From: Dendrobium chrysotoxum
Lineage: Eukaryota; Streptophyta; Magnoliopsida; Asparagales; Orchidaceae
NCBI GenBank assembly: GCA_019925795.1
Contig: CM034301.1
Coordinates: 45,223,783-45,287,782 of the forward strand
Reading direction: 5' to 3'
Length of the DNA: 64,000 nt
Position numbers and translations under genes: made by a program. This document shows, piece after piece, positions 1 through 11,108 of this stretch. Below the pieces are notes generated by a model. That model was not told the origin of the DNA. It searched no databases and saw only the letters and a program-made list of their open reading frames with translations. Each line of letters opens with the position of its first letter. Position 1 is the stretch's first letter.

Positions 1-2267
1 AGTGCTGCATGAGCATAGCCACCTGCAGAAGACATTGTTAGTATCAACCTCGATCCTAACCTATGGGTAGTCTATCGTCCAATCACATTAATTCCCAGAG
101 TGCAGTAAAAGTAAGCAAACACAACAATAGTTCAATCACAGCATGCAATGAAATCCGGAAAAGTTCGGCACGCAGCAGAAAAGTAAACACCGACCTAACC
201 TAAGTCTAGAAGTGGTGCCCTAGCAAACAATTCTACAGTGTGTGTAAAAGCCTGTGTGGCTGAGGTAGATCCTAAGCTAGGTAGTTAGTTACAATTGCCT
301 ACTGTCCAGGTTGGTCGTAGGTCTAAAAGGAAATTTTAATTAAAGTATAAATATTAGTGAATTAAGATACATTTTATTTAATTTGGTATGTAAGTCAGTT
401 TTAATGCTTAGGGTAATAATATTTAAAGTTTAAATTGCATTAGTGAGTTTTAGAGGGTTCGGGGTCCACCTATACACTAAGCAAAAAAAAGGGGGTCCAA
501 AATTGACTTTTTTATTAAAGGGTATTTATGACCAGCTAATATTTTTATAAAATACTAGGCCTTAACTTGATCAGTTAGACAGTTAGTATGCCCGATTTGG
601 ATTCTTCTATCTAAAGTTATGAATTTCTGAAGTTTTGGTCTCGTTTTGAACTAAGTTTGACCGGATTGTTGACTTTTTGATTTAAGTTGATTTATGAAAT
701 CTTAATATTTTTAATAAATATTAGACTTTAATTAGAGCTGAATGCCTTTGAGTTTGCTGGATTTGGAGTTTCCTACGCAAAGTTATGAATTTTTAGAAGT
801 TTCAGGCCCTGGACTGTAGGCTACGGTTGACCGAAGAGTTGACTTTTTATTTTAGGTTGATTTCTGGACACCTAATATTTTTAGCAAATACTAGACCTTA
901 ATTAGAGTTAGGTGCCTTTTAGTTTGCCCATTTTGGGGTTTTCTATAATTAGTTATGATTTTTAGAAGTTGGGGCAATTAAAGGAATTATCGAAATTGCC
1001 TAATTAGGGGTATTTTGGGGGTTTTGGCCCAAATCAGCTCCAAACTGATTGGAATCACCCCCAAAGGTCAGAAATGACCTAAGAAGGTGTTCCCAAGTGT
1101 TTGGGGAAGATTTGGGATTTTTATTAATTTTTAATGATTTAATTAAGGTAAAAAGGTGATTTTTGATTAAGGTTGAATTAAAGTCCAGATTAAGGTCCAA
1201 TTAAGGGGCCCTAATTATCTAAGGTTGAGGACTGAATTCTGGAGAGTTTGAGGTATTATGGGTATTTTTCTGATTTAAAATGGATTTATTAGATTTTTTT
1301 GAAGTTTCTAAGGCTTAATTAACGGGTAAATTAGGGTTTGCTAATTAAGTGTTTTAAAGAGTCCAGAAAATTCCTAGAAAATCCTAGAGGGTTCCAGATG
1401 TCACTATGTTTAAGTGTTTCAGATTTCAAGTCATTTGGAGCTATACCCTAATTCTTGGAATTTTTCTAAGTTCACTAGACGATCCTTAATTGTTGTCCTT
1501 AAGATGTCACTACGTTATATAGGAATGAAATGAAGTAACTAACCCTTAGACACAACATAGAGGGTAAATGCAGCAAATATAAACACACCAATCAAGTCCT
1601 TAGATCTAGGAGAGCCTAGGCTATGTGCTTGTGCAACCTACACATGCAAGGACTACGAAAATACTAAGTAAAGAAGCCTAATGAAGTGATTAGTGAATGA
1701 TTGGGACACAATCATTCACTAATCCTTCTCCCACATGAATTCTTGTTCACATATAAGTCCTAGGTTTAAAATTTCATAAGAGGTGAACCTCCCAAAATTA
1801 AAGGATTTAAATAGTATGTAATTTTAAAAAATCATTTTTTAAAATACATAAATATTATAAATAATAATAATATAAATTTAAAAATAAGATAATTGAAAAT
1901 ACTTCAGTTCATAAGCATGGGAGGTCTACCAGCCACCAAGGGGGTTTTAAAATAATTTTTATTTTAAAAATAATCAATTATATTAATTAAATAATATTTA
2001 AATAATTAAATAACATAGTGATACAGAAAGCATCCAGAAAGGACAAAATTAGATATAAAAAATAATTTTAAATTAAAATTCATATTTTTCTGAAAAGAAC
2101 GAGGTATTGTGCGTCAAAATCTGATTTAAAACGAGAAAGTTATGAATTTTTGAAGTTTTAATAGGTTTAAAGGTAATTTTGAAATAATTTAAAATAATTA
2201 ATATTTGAAAATAATTAATAATTTTAAAATAAATCAGATATAATAATATCTGAATTTTAAAATACAT

Positions 2268-2680
2268 TTAAATAATAATAATCAAAATATTATAATAATA
2301 TGAAATAATAAATATTAATATTATAGTGATATTAATATTAACATAATAATACTATTATTAAAAAATAATAATAATAATAATAATAATATTACTAATTAAC
2401 AATATTAATATAATAATATTAATAATAATAATAATTAATATAATAATAATAATAATCATAATAATAATATTATTAAAATAATAATAATATTAATAATGAT
2501 GACAATTAATATTAGAATAATATAATAATATCATTATTAAAAATAATAATATTATTATTACTTATAACATTAATATTAATATAATGATAATAATTAGTAT
2601 TATAATAATATAATAATACTATTATTGAAAATAATAATATTATTATTAATTATAACATTAATATTAATATAATAATAATC

Positions 2681-2711
<31 letters not shown>

Positions 2712-2951
2712 TTAATATTATAATAATATAAATATTAATATAATAATATTATTATAACAATATTACTAATTATAATATTAATATTATAATAGTACTAATA
2801 ATAATGATAATAATAGTAATAATAATGATTTAATTTAAAAATGATTTTTAAATGAAATAAGATAATAATAATTATAATAAAAAATAGTATATTAAAATAA
2901 TAATAATAATAATTATTATTATTATTTAAAACAATTTTAAATGAAATAAGA

Positions 2952-2992
<41 letters not shown>

Positions 2993-3065
2993 TATAAAAT
3001 AATAATAATAATAATAATAATAGTAATTAAAATATTAATAATAATAATTATAATAATAAAAATAA
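2268..3065. repeat. AAT/TAA microsatellite tract in left LTR
   Basis: About 800 bp made almost only of A and T in imperfect AAT/TAA/ATT runs. The equivalent tract in the right LTR differs in length, which explains most of the offset change between the two LTRs (20510 before the tract, 20546 after it). Confidence 0.9.
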
Positions 3066-3126
3066 TTATTTTCTGATTTTCAAAACATATTTAAAATAGT
3101 TTTAAATTAAATAAATTAAATAAAAA

Positions 3127-3507
3127 AAACGGCGGCCCGGACTCGACACGTGGCGGCATGGGATTCGGTCCGCGGTCCCGGGTAATGATTGGAGAGAGGG
3201 AACCGCGGCGGCGCGGCGGCGCGGCGGCGGGCCACGCGTCGAAGCAGGATAGGCTCCGCGATTTTGGCAATGATTGCCACAGCGGGCAATCATTGCCGCA
3301 ATGACTGCGGCAATGATTGCCACGGTCGCGGTCACTTGACCACGTAGGACGCGAGCACGGAGCCGTTCGATCTTCCGTGGTTCGAAATCGACGGTCAGGA
3401 TCATGTCGGACGGAGCCAGGATCCGCAGGATCAATCCCGCGGTTCGAACGCGACCGCGGGACGACGAGATCTCTGTCGTTGATCAGATAATCAACGGCAG
3501 AGATCTC
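3127..3507 (-). other. GC-rich LTR segment with palindromes and an 18-bp hairpin
   Basis: It follows the AAT tract abruptly. It contains repeated palindrome-like GGCAATGATTGCC / GGCAATCATTGCC motifs (about 3264-3324). It ends in a stem: GAGATCTCTGTCGTTGAT at 3466-3483, a 6-base loop, and its complement at 3490-3507 with one mismatch. It lies about 500 bases downstream of the LTR TATA box on the transcribed strand, so it would be in the RNA leader. The open frames here on both strands look like by-products of GC-rich sequence. Confidence 0.7.
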
Positions 3508-4005
3508 GTACACCCAAACCTAGGGCGAAACCGAAGCTCTAAAGGGTTTTTTGGCTTGTTCTCGCGATTGGATGAATATTTTTTAATGAAATTTTAGATC
3601 TAGGGTCTATGTATGAACAGAAATCATGTGGGACTAATCTTAAGACCTAAAACAAAGTATGTCAAAAGTTATTTAACTTGATGTGTTGTGGCCTAGGGTA
3701 AGGGTTTCCGAGTGATTTTACCGTTGGATCTTCAGGATTTAGGTTCGGTTGAGCTTGTTGATTGTCCTCGTACGATTTCCTAGTTGAAGCCGCGTTCAAA
3801 CAAGCTCTGGATCGAGTGGATCGAAGCCTTGGACGTCCTAAGCTTCGGGTCGTCGGAATCTCGCCGCCGGCGGGGTTGACCGGTGGTCTTCGGCTCGAGG
3901 AAAGTAGGGGGGAGTCTAGGGAGCTCTCACACGAAATCTCACAGGCTTTGGGGGCTTAGAGATCGGGCAAGAGCAAAAGTCCTCTCTAATGAAGCCCTAA
4001 CTCTC

Positions 4006-4013
4006 TATTTATA
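4006..4013 (-). promoter_or_regulatory. TATA box of left LTR promoter
   Basis: The minus strand reads TATAAATA in the context GGGGTATAAATAGAGAG. It sits 0.8 kb inside the LTR start, on the retrotransposon's own strand, just downstream of the W-box cluster. This is the expected place for the U3 core promoter. Confidence 0.7.
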
Positions 4014-4140
4014 CCCCTAGCCTTAGGATGAACGGTTAGGATGGCTTCTAGGTTTGATTAGGAGGGCTCTAGACATCCTAGGCCGTGGACTTGGGTCAAG
4101 GGACCACTTGGAAGGTCCTTAATAGCTTTCATAGGTCTTA

Positions 4141-4811
4141 GGTAGGTCAATTTGACCTATTAAGACTTGGGTTGACCAAGTCAAAGCTTGACTTGGTCAA
4201 CTTGAGTCCATTAGGTCAATGGAGTCCAAGGGATGAGGTTGGAGCCCTAAGAGAGGGGTTTGGAATGAATTTGGGCTTGAATAGGATTTAAATGGGCCTT
4301 AATAGGTCTTAAATAGGTCATTTTGACCTATTGATAGCCTAGGTTGACCAAGTCAAGGGTTGACTTGGTCAACCTAGTCAATTAGGTCAAGGGGGTCAGA
4401 GGTTGAGCCAAAGATTGGGCTTGAGTAGCTTTGAATTTGATTTGGGTCGATTTAGACCCATTAGGGTCTATATGGGTCAACCTGGGTTGACCTGGTCAAC
4501 CAGGTTGACCCAGGACCAAGACCTGGGCCCAATGGGTTAGGCTTGACCCACTAAGCCTAGTGGAGGGGGAAATAGGGCTTGGAGAGCCCTAGACTGAGTT
4601 TGGATTTGACTAGAGCTGGAATAGACCTATTAAGGCCTATTGGGTCAACCCAGGCTGACCTGGTCAACTAGGTTGACCCAGGGCCTGGGTCTGGGCTCAG
4701 CAGACTTGGCTTGACTCCCTGAACCCACTGGGCTGGGTTCCAGGGTCTAGCCTGGTCAAATTTGACCAGGTCAACTCTTTGACCTAGGTCTAGGGAGAAA
4801 CAGGGTCAACA
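4141..4811. promoter_or_regulatory. Dense W-box (TTGACC/TTGACT) cluster in U3 of left LTR
   Basis: By my count about 29 TTGAC(C/T) cores on the two strands in about 670 bp, where fewer than one is expected by chance. Several form palindromes, for example GGTTGACCTGGTCAACC at 4485-4501. TTGAC(C/T) is the core bound by plant WRKY transcription factors. The cluster lies upstream of the TATA box in element orientation, so a WRKY-responsive enhancer is a reasonable inference. Confidence 0.75.
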
Positions 4812-4825
4812 AACGGACCCCCAAC
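4812..4825 (-). other. Candidate polypurine tract region of element 1
   Basis: The minus strand reads GTTGGGGGTCCGTT directly before the 3' LTR start. The same G-run sits at the same place in element 2 (45168-45181), the only strongly shared sequence outside the LTRs. It is not a classic long purine run, so the assignment rests on position and conservation. Confidence 0.55.
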
Positions 4826-4916
4826 AGGAGTGGCAAACAAACTAGTGAACCGCTCGTGTTGGCGTTGACCGAATGTGACAGAAGCAGTAGAGTAAAGGTT
4901 CTAGGAAAGAGCACCA

Positions 4917-5110
4917 AAAGAGGTGAAAGAGAGCAAAGGGGGATCTTCTCCTGGCCTTGCCTTACAGCAAGGGCAGAGCCGAGGAGAAAGTGGAAAGCAA
5001 AGTAGTAACAGGTCACAAAAAGGTGACAGAGTAAAAGGAAATCCCCTCCTCACCTTGCCCTGTAGCAAGGGCAGAGCTGAGGGGGAGACCAAAAAGGTAA
5101 GGTAGTAAAG
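4917..5110. repeat. Two-copy repeat of about 115 bp beside the 3' LTR
   Basis: Two copies share AAGGG...CCTTGCC...AGCAAGGGCAGAGC (about 4934 and 5040). Each can fold on CCTTGC/GCAAGG. Confidence 0.65.
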
Positions 5111-5164
5111 CAAACCAACTATCCATCTGACCGTATCGAAACAACAAGATAGAAGGTGAAAGAG

Positions 5165-6250
5165 TGGTGAGGTATGCCTTCCAAGGACACTGTCAGGCTC
5201 ACTCGACCAAGTAAAGTCTGATGTCTGCTTGATCAGAGCAAAACAATCAGGGAAGAAGTAGTGGTGAGGAATGCCTCCCAGGGACTCTGTCGGGCTCTCT
5301 CAACCGGTAAGTAAAACCAACTACCTGACTGTTTATTTCAAACAGCAAAATAGAAGGTGAAAGGATCCCGTCTCCTCCTGCTCCTTTCGGAACAGCGGAT
5401 AGGGGTGACTCAATACTTCTATCTGACCTCAACAAAAGTAAATAAGCCACGAAATTGGAGTCTGCGTAGTCTTTTACAGAACATCCAGAGTAAAGGGGTG
5501 GTGAGGAATGCCTCCCAGGGACTCTGTCGGGCTCTCTCAACCGGTAAGTAAAACCAACTACCTGACTATTCATTTCAAACAGCAGAATAGAAGGTGAAGG
5601 GATCCCGTCTCCTCCTGCTCCTTTCGGAACAGCGGATATGGGTGACTCAATACTTCTGTCTGACCTCAACAAAAGTAAATAAGCCACGAAATTGGAGTCT
5701 GCGTAGTCTTTTACAGAACATCCAGAGTAAAGGGGTGGTGAGGAATGCCTCCCAGGGACTCTGTCGGGCTCTCTCAACTGGTAAGTAAAACAAACTACCT
5801 GACTGTTCATTTCAAACAGCAGAATAGAAGGTGAAAGGATCCCGTCTCCTCCTGCTCCTTTCGGAACAGCGGATAGGGGTGACTCAATACTTCTGCCTGA
5901 CCTCAACAAAAGTAAATGAGCCACGAAATTGGAGTCTGCATAGTCTTTTACAGAACATCCAGAGTAAAAGTGGTGGTGGGGAATGCCTCCCAGGGACTCT
6001 GTCGGGCTCCCACTCAACCAGGTAAAGTCTGATGTCCGCTTGATCAGAGCAAGACGATCAGGGTAAAGGTCTGATGCCTGCCAGTGCGGCGAGACAACCA
6101 GAGTAAAGGTGTGGTGAGCTATGCCTCACAGGGGCTCTACGGGGTGCTCCCAACCAAGTAAAGCCTGATGTCTACTAGGCGCATATGCCTGTAGCAGAGC
6201 AATCAGGGAAAAGAGGTGGTGAGATATGCCTCCCAGGGGCTCTGTGGGGC
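5165..6250. repeat. 237-bp tandem repeat array and dispersed 40-bp core motif
   Basis: Three nearly identical 237-bp units run from about 5261 to 5971, with a partial fourth to about 6010. Each contains ATGCCTCCCAGGGACTCTG and AAGGATCCCGTCTCCTCC-type sequence. The core motif also occurs alone at about 5165, 6111 and 6216. The period is a multiple of three, so stops recur in step and frames on both strands stay open (64 codons on plus, 256 on minus). These are repeat artefacts. Tandem repeats in the 3' region are known in Tat-lineage elements. Confidence 0.9.
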
Positions 6251-6437
6251 ACTCTCAACCAAGTAAAGTCTGATGCCTACCCGGCGCATATGCCTGCAGT
6301 AGAGCGATCAGGGGAAAGTCATCTCAACCATACCCTAACACGCATATGTGTAGGGATGGGAAGAGGAGTAAAAAAATGGAAAATTTCAAAGAGAGAAGGG
6401 TCGTCTAAGGAGTTTCAAACTAGTGTTTTGGGTACCA

Positions 6438-6467
6438 CGTGGTAGAGGACAAGTCGTCGTGGCCACG
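6438..6467. other. Hairpin motif in 3' region (copy B)
   Basis: CGTGG and CCACG flank TAGAGGACAAGTCGTCG. Related to 9087-9118. The two copies bracket most of the 3' region. Confidence 0.5.
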
Positions 6468-6529
6468 AGTATCCAAATGCCAGTGAAACTGCCTAGGCGA
6501 AACCAAAATCATACAAACCTGGAGGCACC

Positions 6530-7450
6530 AGAATGATGCCTCGAGAGACCATAGGGAAAGGTACACCCTCAACAAAGTGTGAGAGGGGTAATCTCATTCC
6601 CACTGAGTAGCTAAAGTAGCAAGGAGGACACACTTGCTACAGAGAAAATGACTATATCAATGAGAAATAATCATAGAAGACTACAGTGGTACACCCACGT
6701 AAGCTAGTGGGACCCTGTAGAGGTGGAAAGCAACATAAACACATCCAAGGGACCGCTCTACAGCCAGGGGTCGGGTCACGGTGGGAAAGTATGTCACCAC
6801 AAGATGAGTGAAATGATTTTCTGCTAGAAAATCAAAGTTCACTAAGGAGCGACGCTAACATCTGAGACTTGATGTACTGCATCACAACCAGGAAAGCACA
6901 CAAGAGTAGCGAGGGGACACACTCGCCACTAAGGGGAGTAACATTGCATAGGAATGATATTTATGAAAGGCTCACAGTGGTGGCACCCACACAAACTGGT
7001 GGGACCCTGTGGGAAGTGGAATAATATCAGTGCATCCGTAGAGCTACCCCAGCAGCTGAGAGTAGAGTACGAATGAGAGAGAGAGAGTAAAGTAGAAAAT
7101 GAGTTGATTTTCTACTAGAAAATCAGAGCTCTCAAGTCAGTGATGCTAACGCCGGTAACCAGGCGTACTGCAACACTACTGGGGAAACAACTCAAGATGG
7201 CGAGGAGACACACTCGCCATTGAGGGAAATGATTTATGAGTAAAATCAATAAACATCAAACATCACAGTGGTAACACTCACCCTGACCGGGGGGACCCTG
7301 TGAGAGGCGGGAGCAACACTACCAGACCCATAGGACTGCTCTAGTAGCTGGGAGCAGGGCAAGGGTGAAAAAGTAGGTCACTAAAAGAAACTAGAGAGTT
7401 GATTCCCTGCTAGGAAATCAGAGCTCGCGAAGGTGGGATGTTAACATCTT
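6530..7450. repeat. Three diverged tandem repeats of about 290 bp with internal palindromes
   Basis: Each unit has a motif like CAGTGGT...CCCAC...GTGGGACCCTGTG (about 6683, 6972 and 7264). Each also has a palindrome of the type GATTTTCTACTAGAAAATC (6815-6833, 7106-7124, 7401-7419; the last is diverged). The 291-295 base spacing gives the period. Units are clearly older than the 237-bp array next to them. Confidence 0.75.
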
Positions 7451-8203
7451 GAGCAAGATGTATCACACCACTAACAAGGACTATCATGATTGTAAAAGAT
7501 CATAATAATCACAAGTGCAAACTCATCCTTGAAGCGATCACTCAGACGCTTCGTAGGAGAAGAAAAGAAAGACTTTGGAGAATTTGAGCTCTTAGAGAGT
7601 ATTACCGGGTTCCACCTGTGATAAGGGCAACCGGTTTTGCTCTGCTGAGAGCTTCCCTCTTTTATTTTATAGATGCATTTTTTTTTATATGTTCTCAACC
7701 ACAGACTAAGTATATCTCGTACTGTTGAAGACAACATCCGGTAGAGGGAATGTTTACCATATTCGTGTGTTACTCCTAGTATGAGACATCCTCTAATGAT
7801 TGGAACTCAAAGAGGGAGATAGGATTGGCTTTGATAACCCAGGCCACATCCGCCACATGAATAAAACTGGGGGCACAATCATAACACAATTGATATGTGA
7901 GTGAAATTTAGATTAGGATAGTGGATCAATATTACCATCCCTAGCTAGCATAGGTTGGTATGGACCCAGTACAAAAGGAGTCTGAATTAGTTTTGATATT
8001 CCAGACCACACTTGGGAGCACCAAATGAAACTGGGGGACAGAGAGGGGGAAACTCCCAAATTACCAGAACTCAGAAGAGGAAGGTACAATAACTGCGAGA
8101 CTCTTATCAGTCCTTAAGAATGGTCTATAGACTTAAAGATTTATAAGAAAGGGAAGCCATTTACTTATCCATTTTGGGCTCATTTTGAGCCCCTCAACTT
8201 GAT
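7451..8203. other. 3' region without recognised gene; a TATA-like site on the minus strand
   Basis: The minus strand has CTATAAAATAAAAGAGG around 7657-7673, followed by a short 88-codon open frame (7737-7471) that I do not recognise. Either may be chance in AT-rich sequence. Otherwise I see nothing in this stretch. Confidence 0.3.
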
Positions 8204-8358
8204 TTGGCGCACTGCTCATCTTTTAATTACTTGATACACTTTGTGTATCCTTGACTTTATGGCGCATTTTACGCAACTTTCCACTTTTGATACACTTTGT
8301 GTATCTTCAATTTTGGCGCACTGCGCATCTTTTCATTGTTTGATACACTTTGTTTATC
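8204..8358. repeat. Array of alternating palindromes in 3' region
   Basis: GATACACTTTGTGTATC occurs at 8233-8249 and 8289-8305 and, with one change, at 8342-8358. Each has 7-bp arms and a TTT loop. They alternate with GGCGCACTGCGCATC-like palindromes near 8204, 8262 and 8315. Spacing is about 55 bases. Confidence 0.75.
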
Positions 8359-9086
8359 TTTGATTTCGTAACTGGCTCCCTTTCCAAACCTCTAAAGGAA
8401 AACTTTCTCAGTTGTAAGATTACCTTTCAAACATAAGAGAAGAAAAACTCACTCTCTCGTGCAAGGAAGAAGAATCCACAAAGCAAATCCAATCCTATGA
8501 TAAGAATGAACGACTTGAATAAGAAATTTATGAGATAGATTCATCAGCCTGCGAAAGACGCCTATGAGATAGAAAACTGCAAGATGATTGGGAAAATATA
8601 CGTCTCTAAATCTAATTTCAATTTGATATAGATTTTAGTTCAAAATAGGAAATCATCCCAAGAAAGGGATGAGAGAGAAGGCATACATTTTTCTTTTGAA
8701 TCATTATAATTTTCCTTCAAGCGCTTAGAGGAGTCAACCACCAATTACTTAATTTTCTAAAGAAGACAGGGGTAAATCTTTCATTAGGAAAAACAAATTC
8801 TGTACTTTCTAAGAAAAAAATTCTCTAAAAAGTCCACTTCGTGTTTTAAGCTCTCAGACTTTTCTCAGATTAATCTTTCTTTTAGAAACTTTGCACATTA
8901 AATTTAAAGATCCCACTATTGAAAATAGAACTTGAATTTATATTTGGACTGATATGGGTCAAAATCTGGCTTAGAAGAGTTCAGACAAGGGAGATGATAG
9001 AGACCAGAGTTTATGCCGGCGCATGAATCATATCATATCACCTCACCACCCCTAAGGATAGCCTCATACTTCTCGTAACAAACGTC
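8359..9086. other. 3' region of element 1 without recognised features
   Basis: About 730 bp of AT-rich sequence between the pol stop region and the palindrome array. I see no gene, tandem repeat or RNA gene. Confidence 0.5.
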
Positions 9087-9118
9087 GTGTGGTAGAGGAC
9101 AAATCGTCGTGGCCACAC
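9087..9118. other. Hairpin motif just downstream of pol (copy A)
   Basis: GTGTGG and CCACAC flank TAGAGGACAAATCGTCGTGG. Almost the same motif recurs at 6438-6467 with altered stem bases that still pair. It begins 100 bases past the pol stop. Confidence 0.5.
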
Positions 9119-9218
9119 AGACTGCCGAAAAGTGGAGAAGCCCCTCCAAAGGGGATAAATATACAGAGGAGTATTTACAGGCGGTAGGGAGACCCCCCCT
9201 CCCTTTCGAAGAGTGAAC

Positions 9219-11108
9219 TCAAAAATAGTACTTTTTCAAGTACTGCCCGTTGATGACAGGCATAGGGCGAACACCATTGGCATCAACGAGTAGGTAGGAA
9301 CCACCTTCATAGACTTGCTCTACAGCAAAGGGGCCTTCCCAGACAGGCTCGAACTTACCACTTCGGTGAGGACGTGAAATGATAGGTCTGCGTAAAATAA
9401 GGACCAACTCGCCAACCCGGAAAGCACGGGGTCGGACAAGGCGATCATGTGATCGAGCCATACGGGCCTGGTATAGTTTGAGGTTCTGATAAGCTTGTAG
9501 GCGAAGCTCTTCTAAACCATCAAGCTCTTCCATCCGTAGTCGGGCGTTATCTTCGTGGGAAAGATTGTGGCTGACTGCCACACGCAACGAGGGGAGCACG
9601 ACCTCAAGTGGGAGGACGGCCTCGACCCCGAAAGCCAAAGTATATGGGGTAGACTGAGTAGGAGTACGGTATGTGGTCCTATAGGCCCATAGTGCTTCGG
9701 GAAGTCTATCGTGCCACAATCGTTTGTTTGCAACCAAGATTTTTCTTATTAATTGCACGAAAGTTTTATTGAATGCCTCCGCCAAGCCATTGGCCTTGGG
9801 ATAGTAAATTGAAGAGTATCGCCAATTGATGTTATAGCGGCGGGCAAATCTGGCAATTTTGGTGCTTCTAAACGACGGGTCGTTATCTGAAATGATACGG
9901 CGCGGGACACTAAAATGGTAGACAATATGATCACGAAAGAAACGCATCACATCTTCTGATTTGACTTCCTTAAGTGGCACAGCCTCTGCCCACTTAGAGA
10001 AGTAATCAGTGGCAGCTAAAATGAACCTATGACCCTTAGAGGAAGGAGGGTCGATAGGACCCACTACATCCGTGCCCCAGCCCTCAAATGGCCAAGATGA
10101 TACGGTAGGGTGCAGCGGATTAGGGGGTTGGTGAATCACCGCGCCATGAATTTGGCACTGGTGGCACTTTCTAGCGTGCTCCATACAATCACGGATCATA
10201 GTTGGCCAATAATAACCGAGGCGTTTAATTCTGCCTTTCATTTTTGGTACGGACTGATGAGCACCGCAAAGACCTTCATGTATCTCACCCATGACCTTGC
10301 GAGCCTCCTCGTTGTTGAGGCAACGCAACCACATTTGGTCGAAAGAGTGTCGATACAAGGTATCGTTCACATAAGTGAATGATAGAGCTCTCTTTCTGAT
10401 CTGGGCAGCAAGAGATCTATCATTTGGAAGCCTACCATGCTTCAAATACTCTATAAAGGGTACTCTCCAGTCTGATTCTTCCTCAACTGAGAACACTGTG
10501 AGGGTCTGATCGGGAGAAGACAGGTCTGCGGGGCATAGGGCTTGACGGCACTGGACAACAATAGACAGTGGGTTGCCAGTTGGGTCAGCCAGTTCCTTTG
10601 CTAACTTAGCTAATGCATCTGCCTTGCCATTGGCAGATCTAGGGATTTTAGCTAAGGTCACTTCAGGAATCAAACACAAGAGCTCCATTACTTTGTTGTG
10701 ATAGGGCAAGAGCTCCGGCTTAAGTACTTTGTAGACTCTCACTACTTGATTTATAATCAGTTGTGAGTCTCCAAAGATTTTCACCCGCATGACATTCATC
10801 TGAATGGCCAACTCTAGTCCTAAAATCAGGGCTTCGTACTCAGCTTCATTATTGGTATGAGGTTCTAAAAGACTGTAGGAATATCTCAGAGTGTGACCTT
10901 CAGGGGATACGAAAATGAGGCGCAGACCTACCCTAACTATAGGAGTTTCATTCGGGCTCAAGGCTCTAACGGATGATGCACCGTCAAAGTAAAACTCCCA
11001 AGTAGGGGACTCCTGCTCCTCCACACTCATGATTAGCTCGTCAGGTAGCTCGTCGTTGAGTGGGGAATCTGCAGGGATCGGGTGAGCAGCAAGAAAATCA
11101 GCTAGAGC
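9219..11108 (-). pseudogene. pol: Second (archaeal-type) RNase H and integrase
   Basis: It is in frame with the RT segment after the TAG at 11109; the first Met after that stop is at 11030. The second RNase H shows FDGASS, NNEAEYEALILGL, FGDSQLI and SANGKADALA, as in the extra RNase H of Tat elements. Integrase follows: an HHCC zinc domain (HEGLCGAH ... CHQC), catalytic Asp in GWGTDVVGPI, Asp in RIISDNDPSF and Glu in NGLAEAFNK, then a C-terminal GKFEPVWEGPF module ending QYLKKYYF before the true stop at 9219. Integrase would insert the DNA copy. The catalytic triad is kept. Confidence 0.93.

Larger units (their letters stand above)
1..4811 (-). repeat. 3' LTR of element 1 (partial, left end outside window)
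   Basis: It aligns base for base with 20511-25357, apart from small indels in the AAT tract. On the minus strand the LTR begins with TGTTGACCC at 4811, fitting a TG start. From right to left it holds a W-box-rich U3, a TATA box, a GC-rich hairpin segment, an AAT/TAA microsatellite and long AT-rich stretches without genes. Confidence 0.93.

Noticed and set aside
3091..3513. 140-codon minus-strand frame and overlapping frames in the GC-rich LTR segment (also 23661-24059)
   Set aside because: Low stop density follows from GC richness. The frames differ in length between the two LTRs, overlap each other on both strands and resemble no protein.
5247..6017. 256-codon minus-strand frame and three 64-codon plus-strand frames
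   Set aside because: They arise from the 237-bp tandem repeat, whose length is divisible by three. No protein family is recognisable.
5165..7450. CRISPR-like array
   Set aside because: Repeat units are long, contiguous and lie within a plant retrotransposon 3' region. There are no short repeats with unique spacers.
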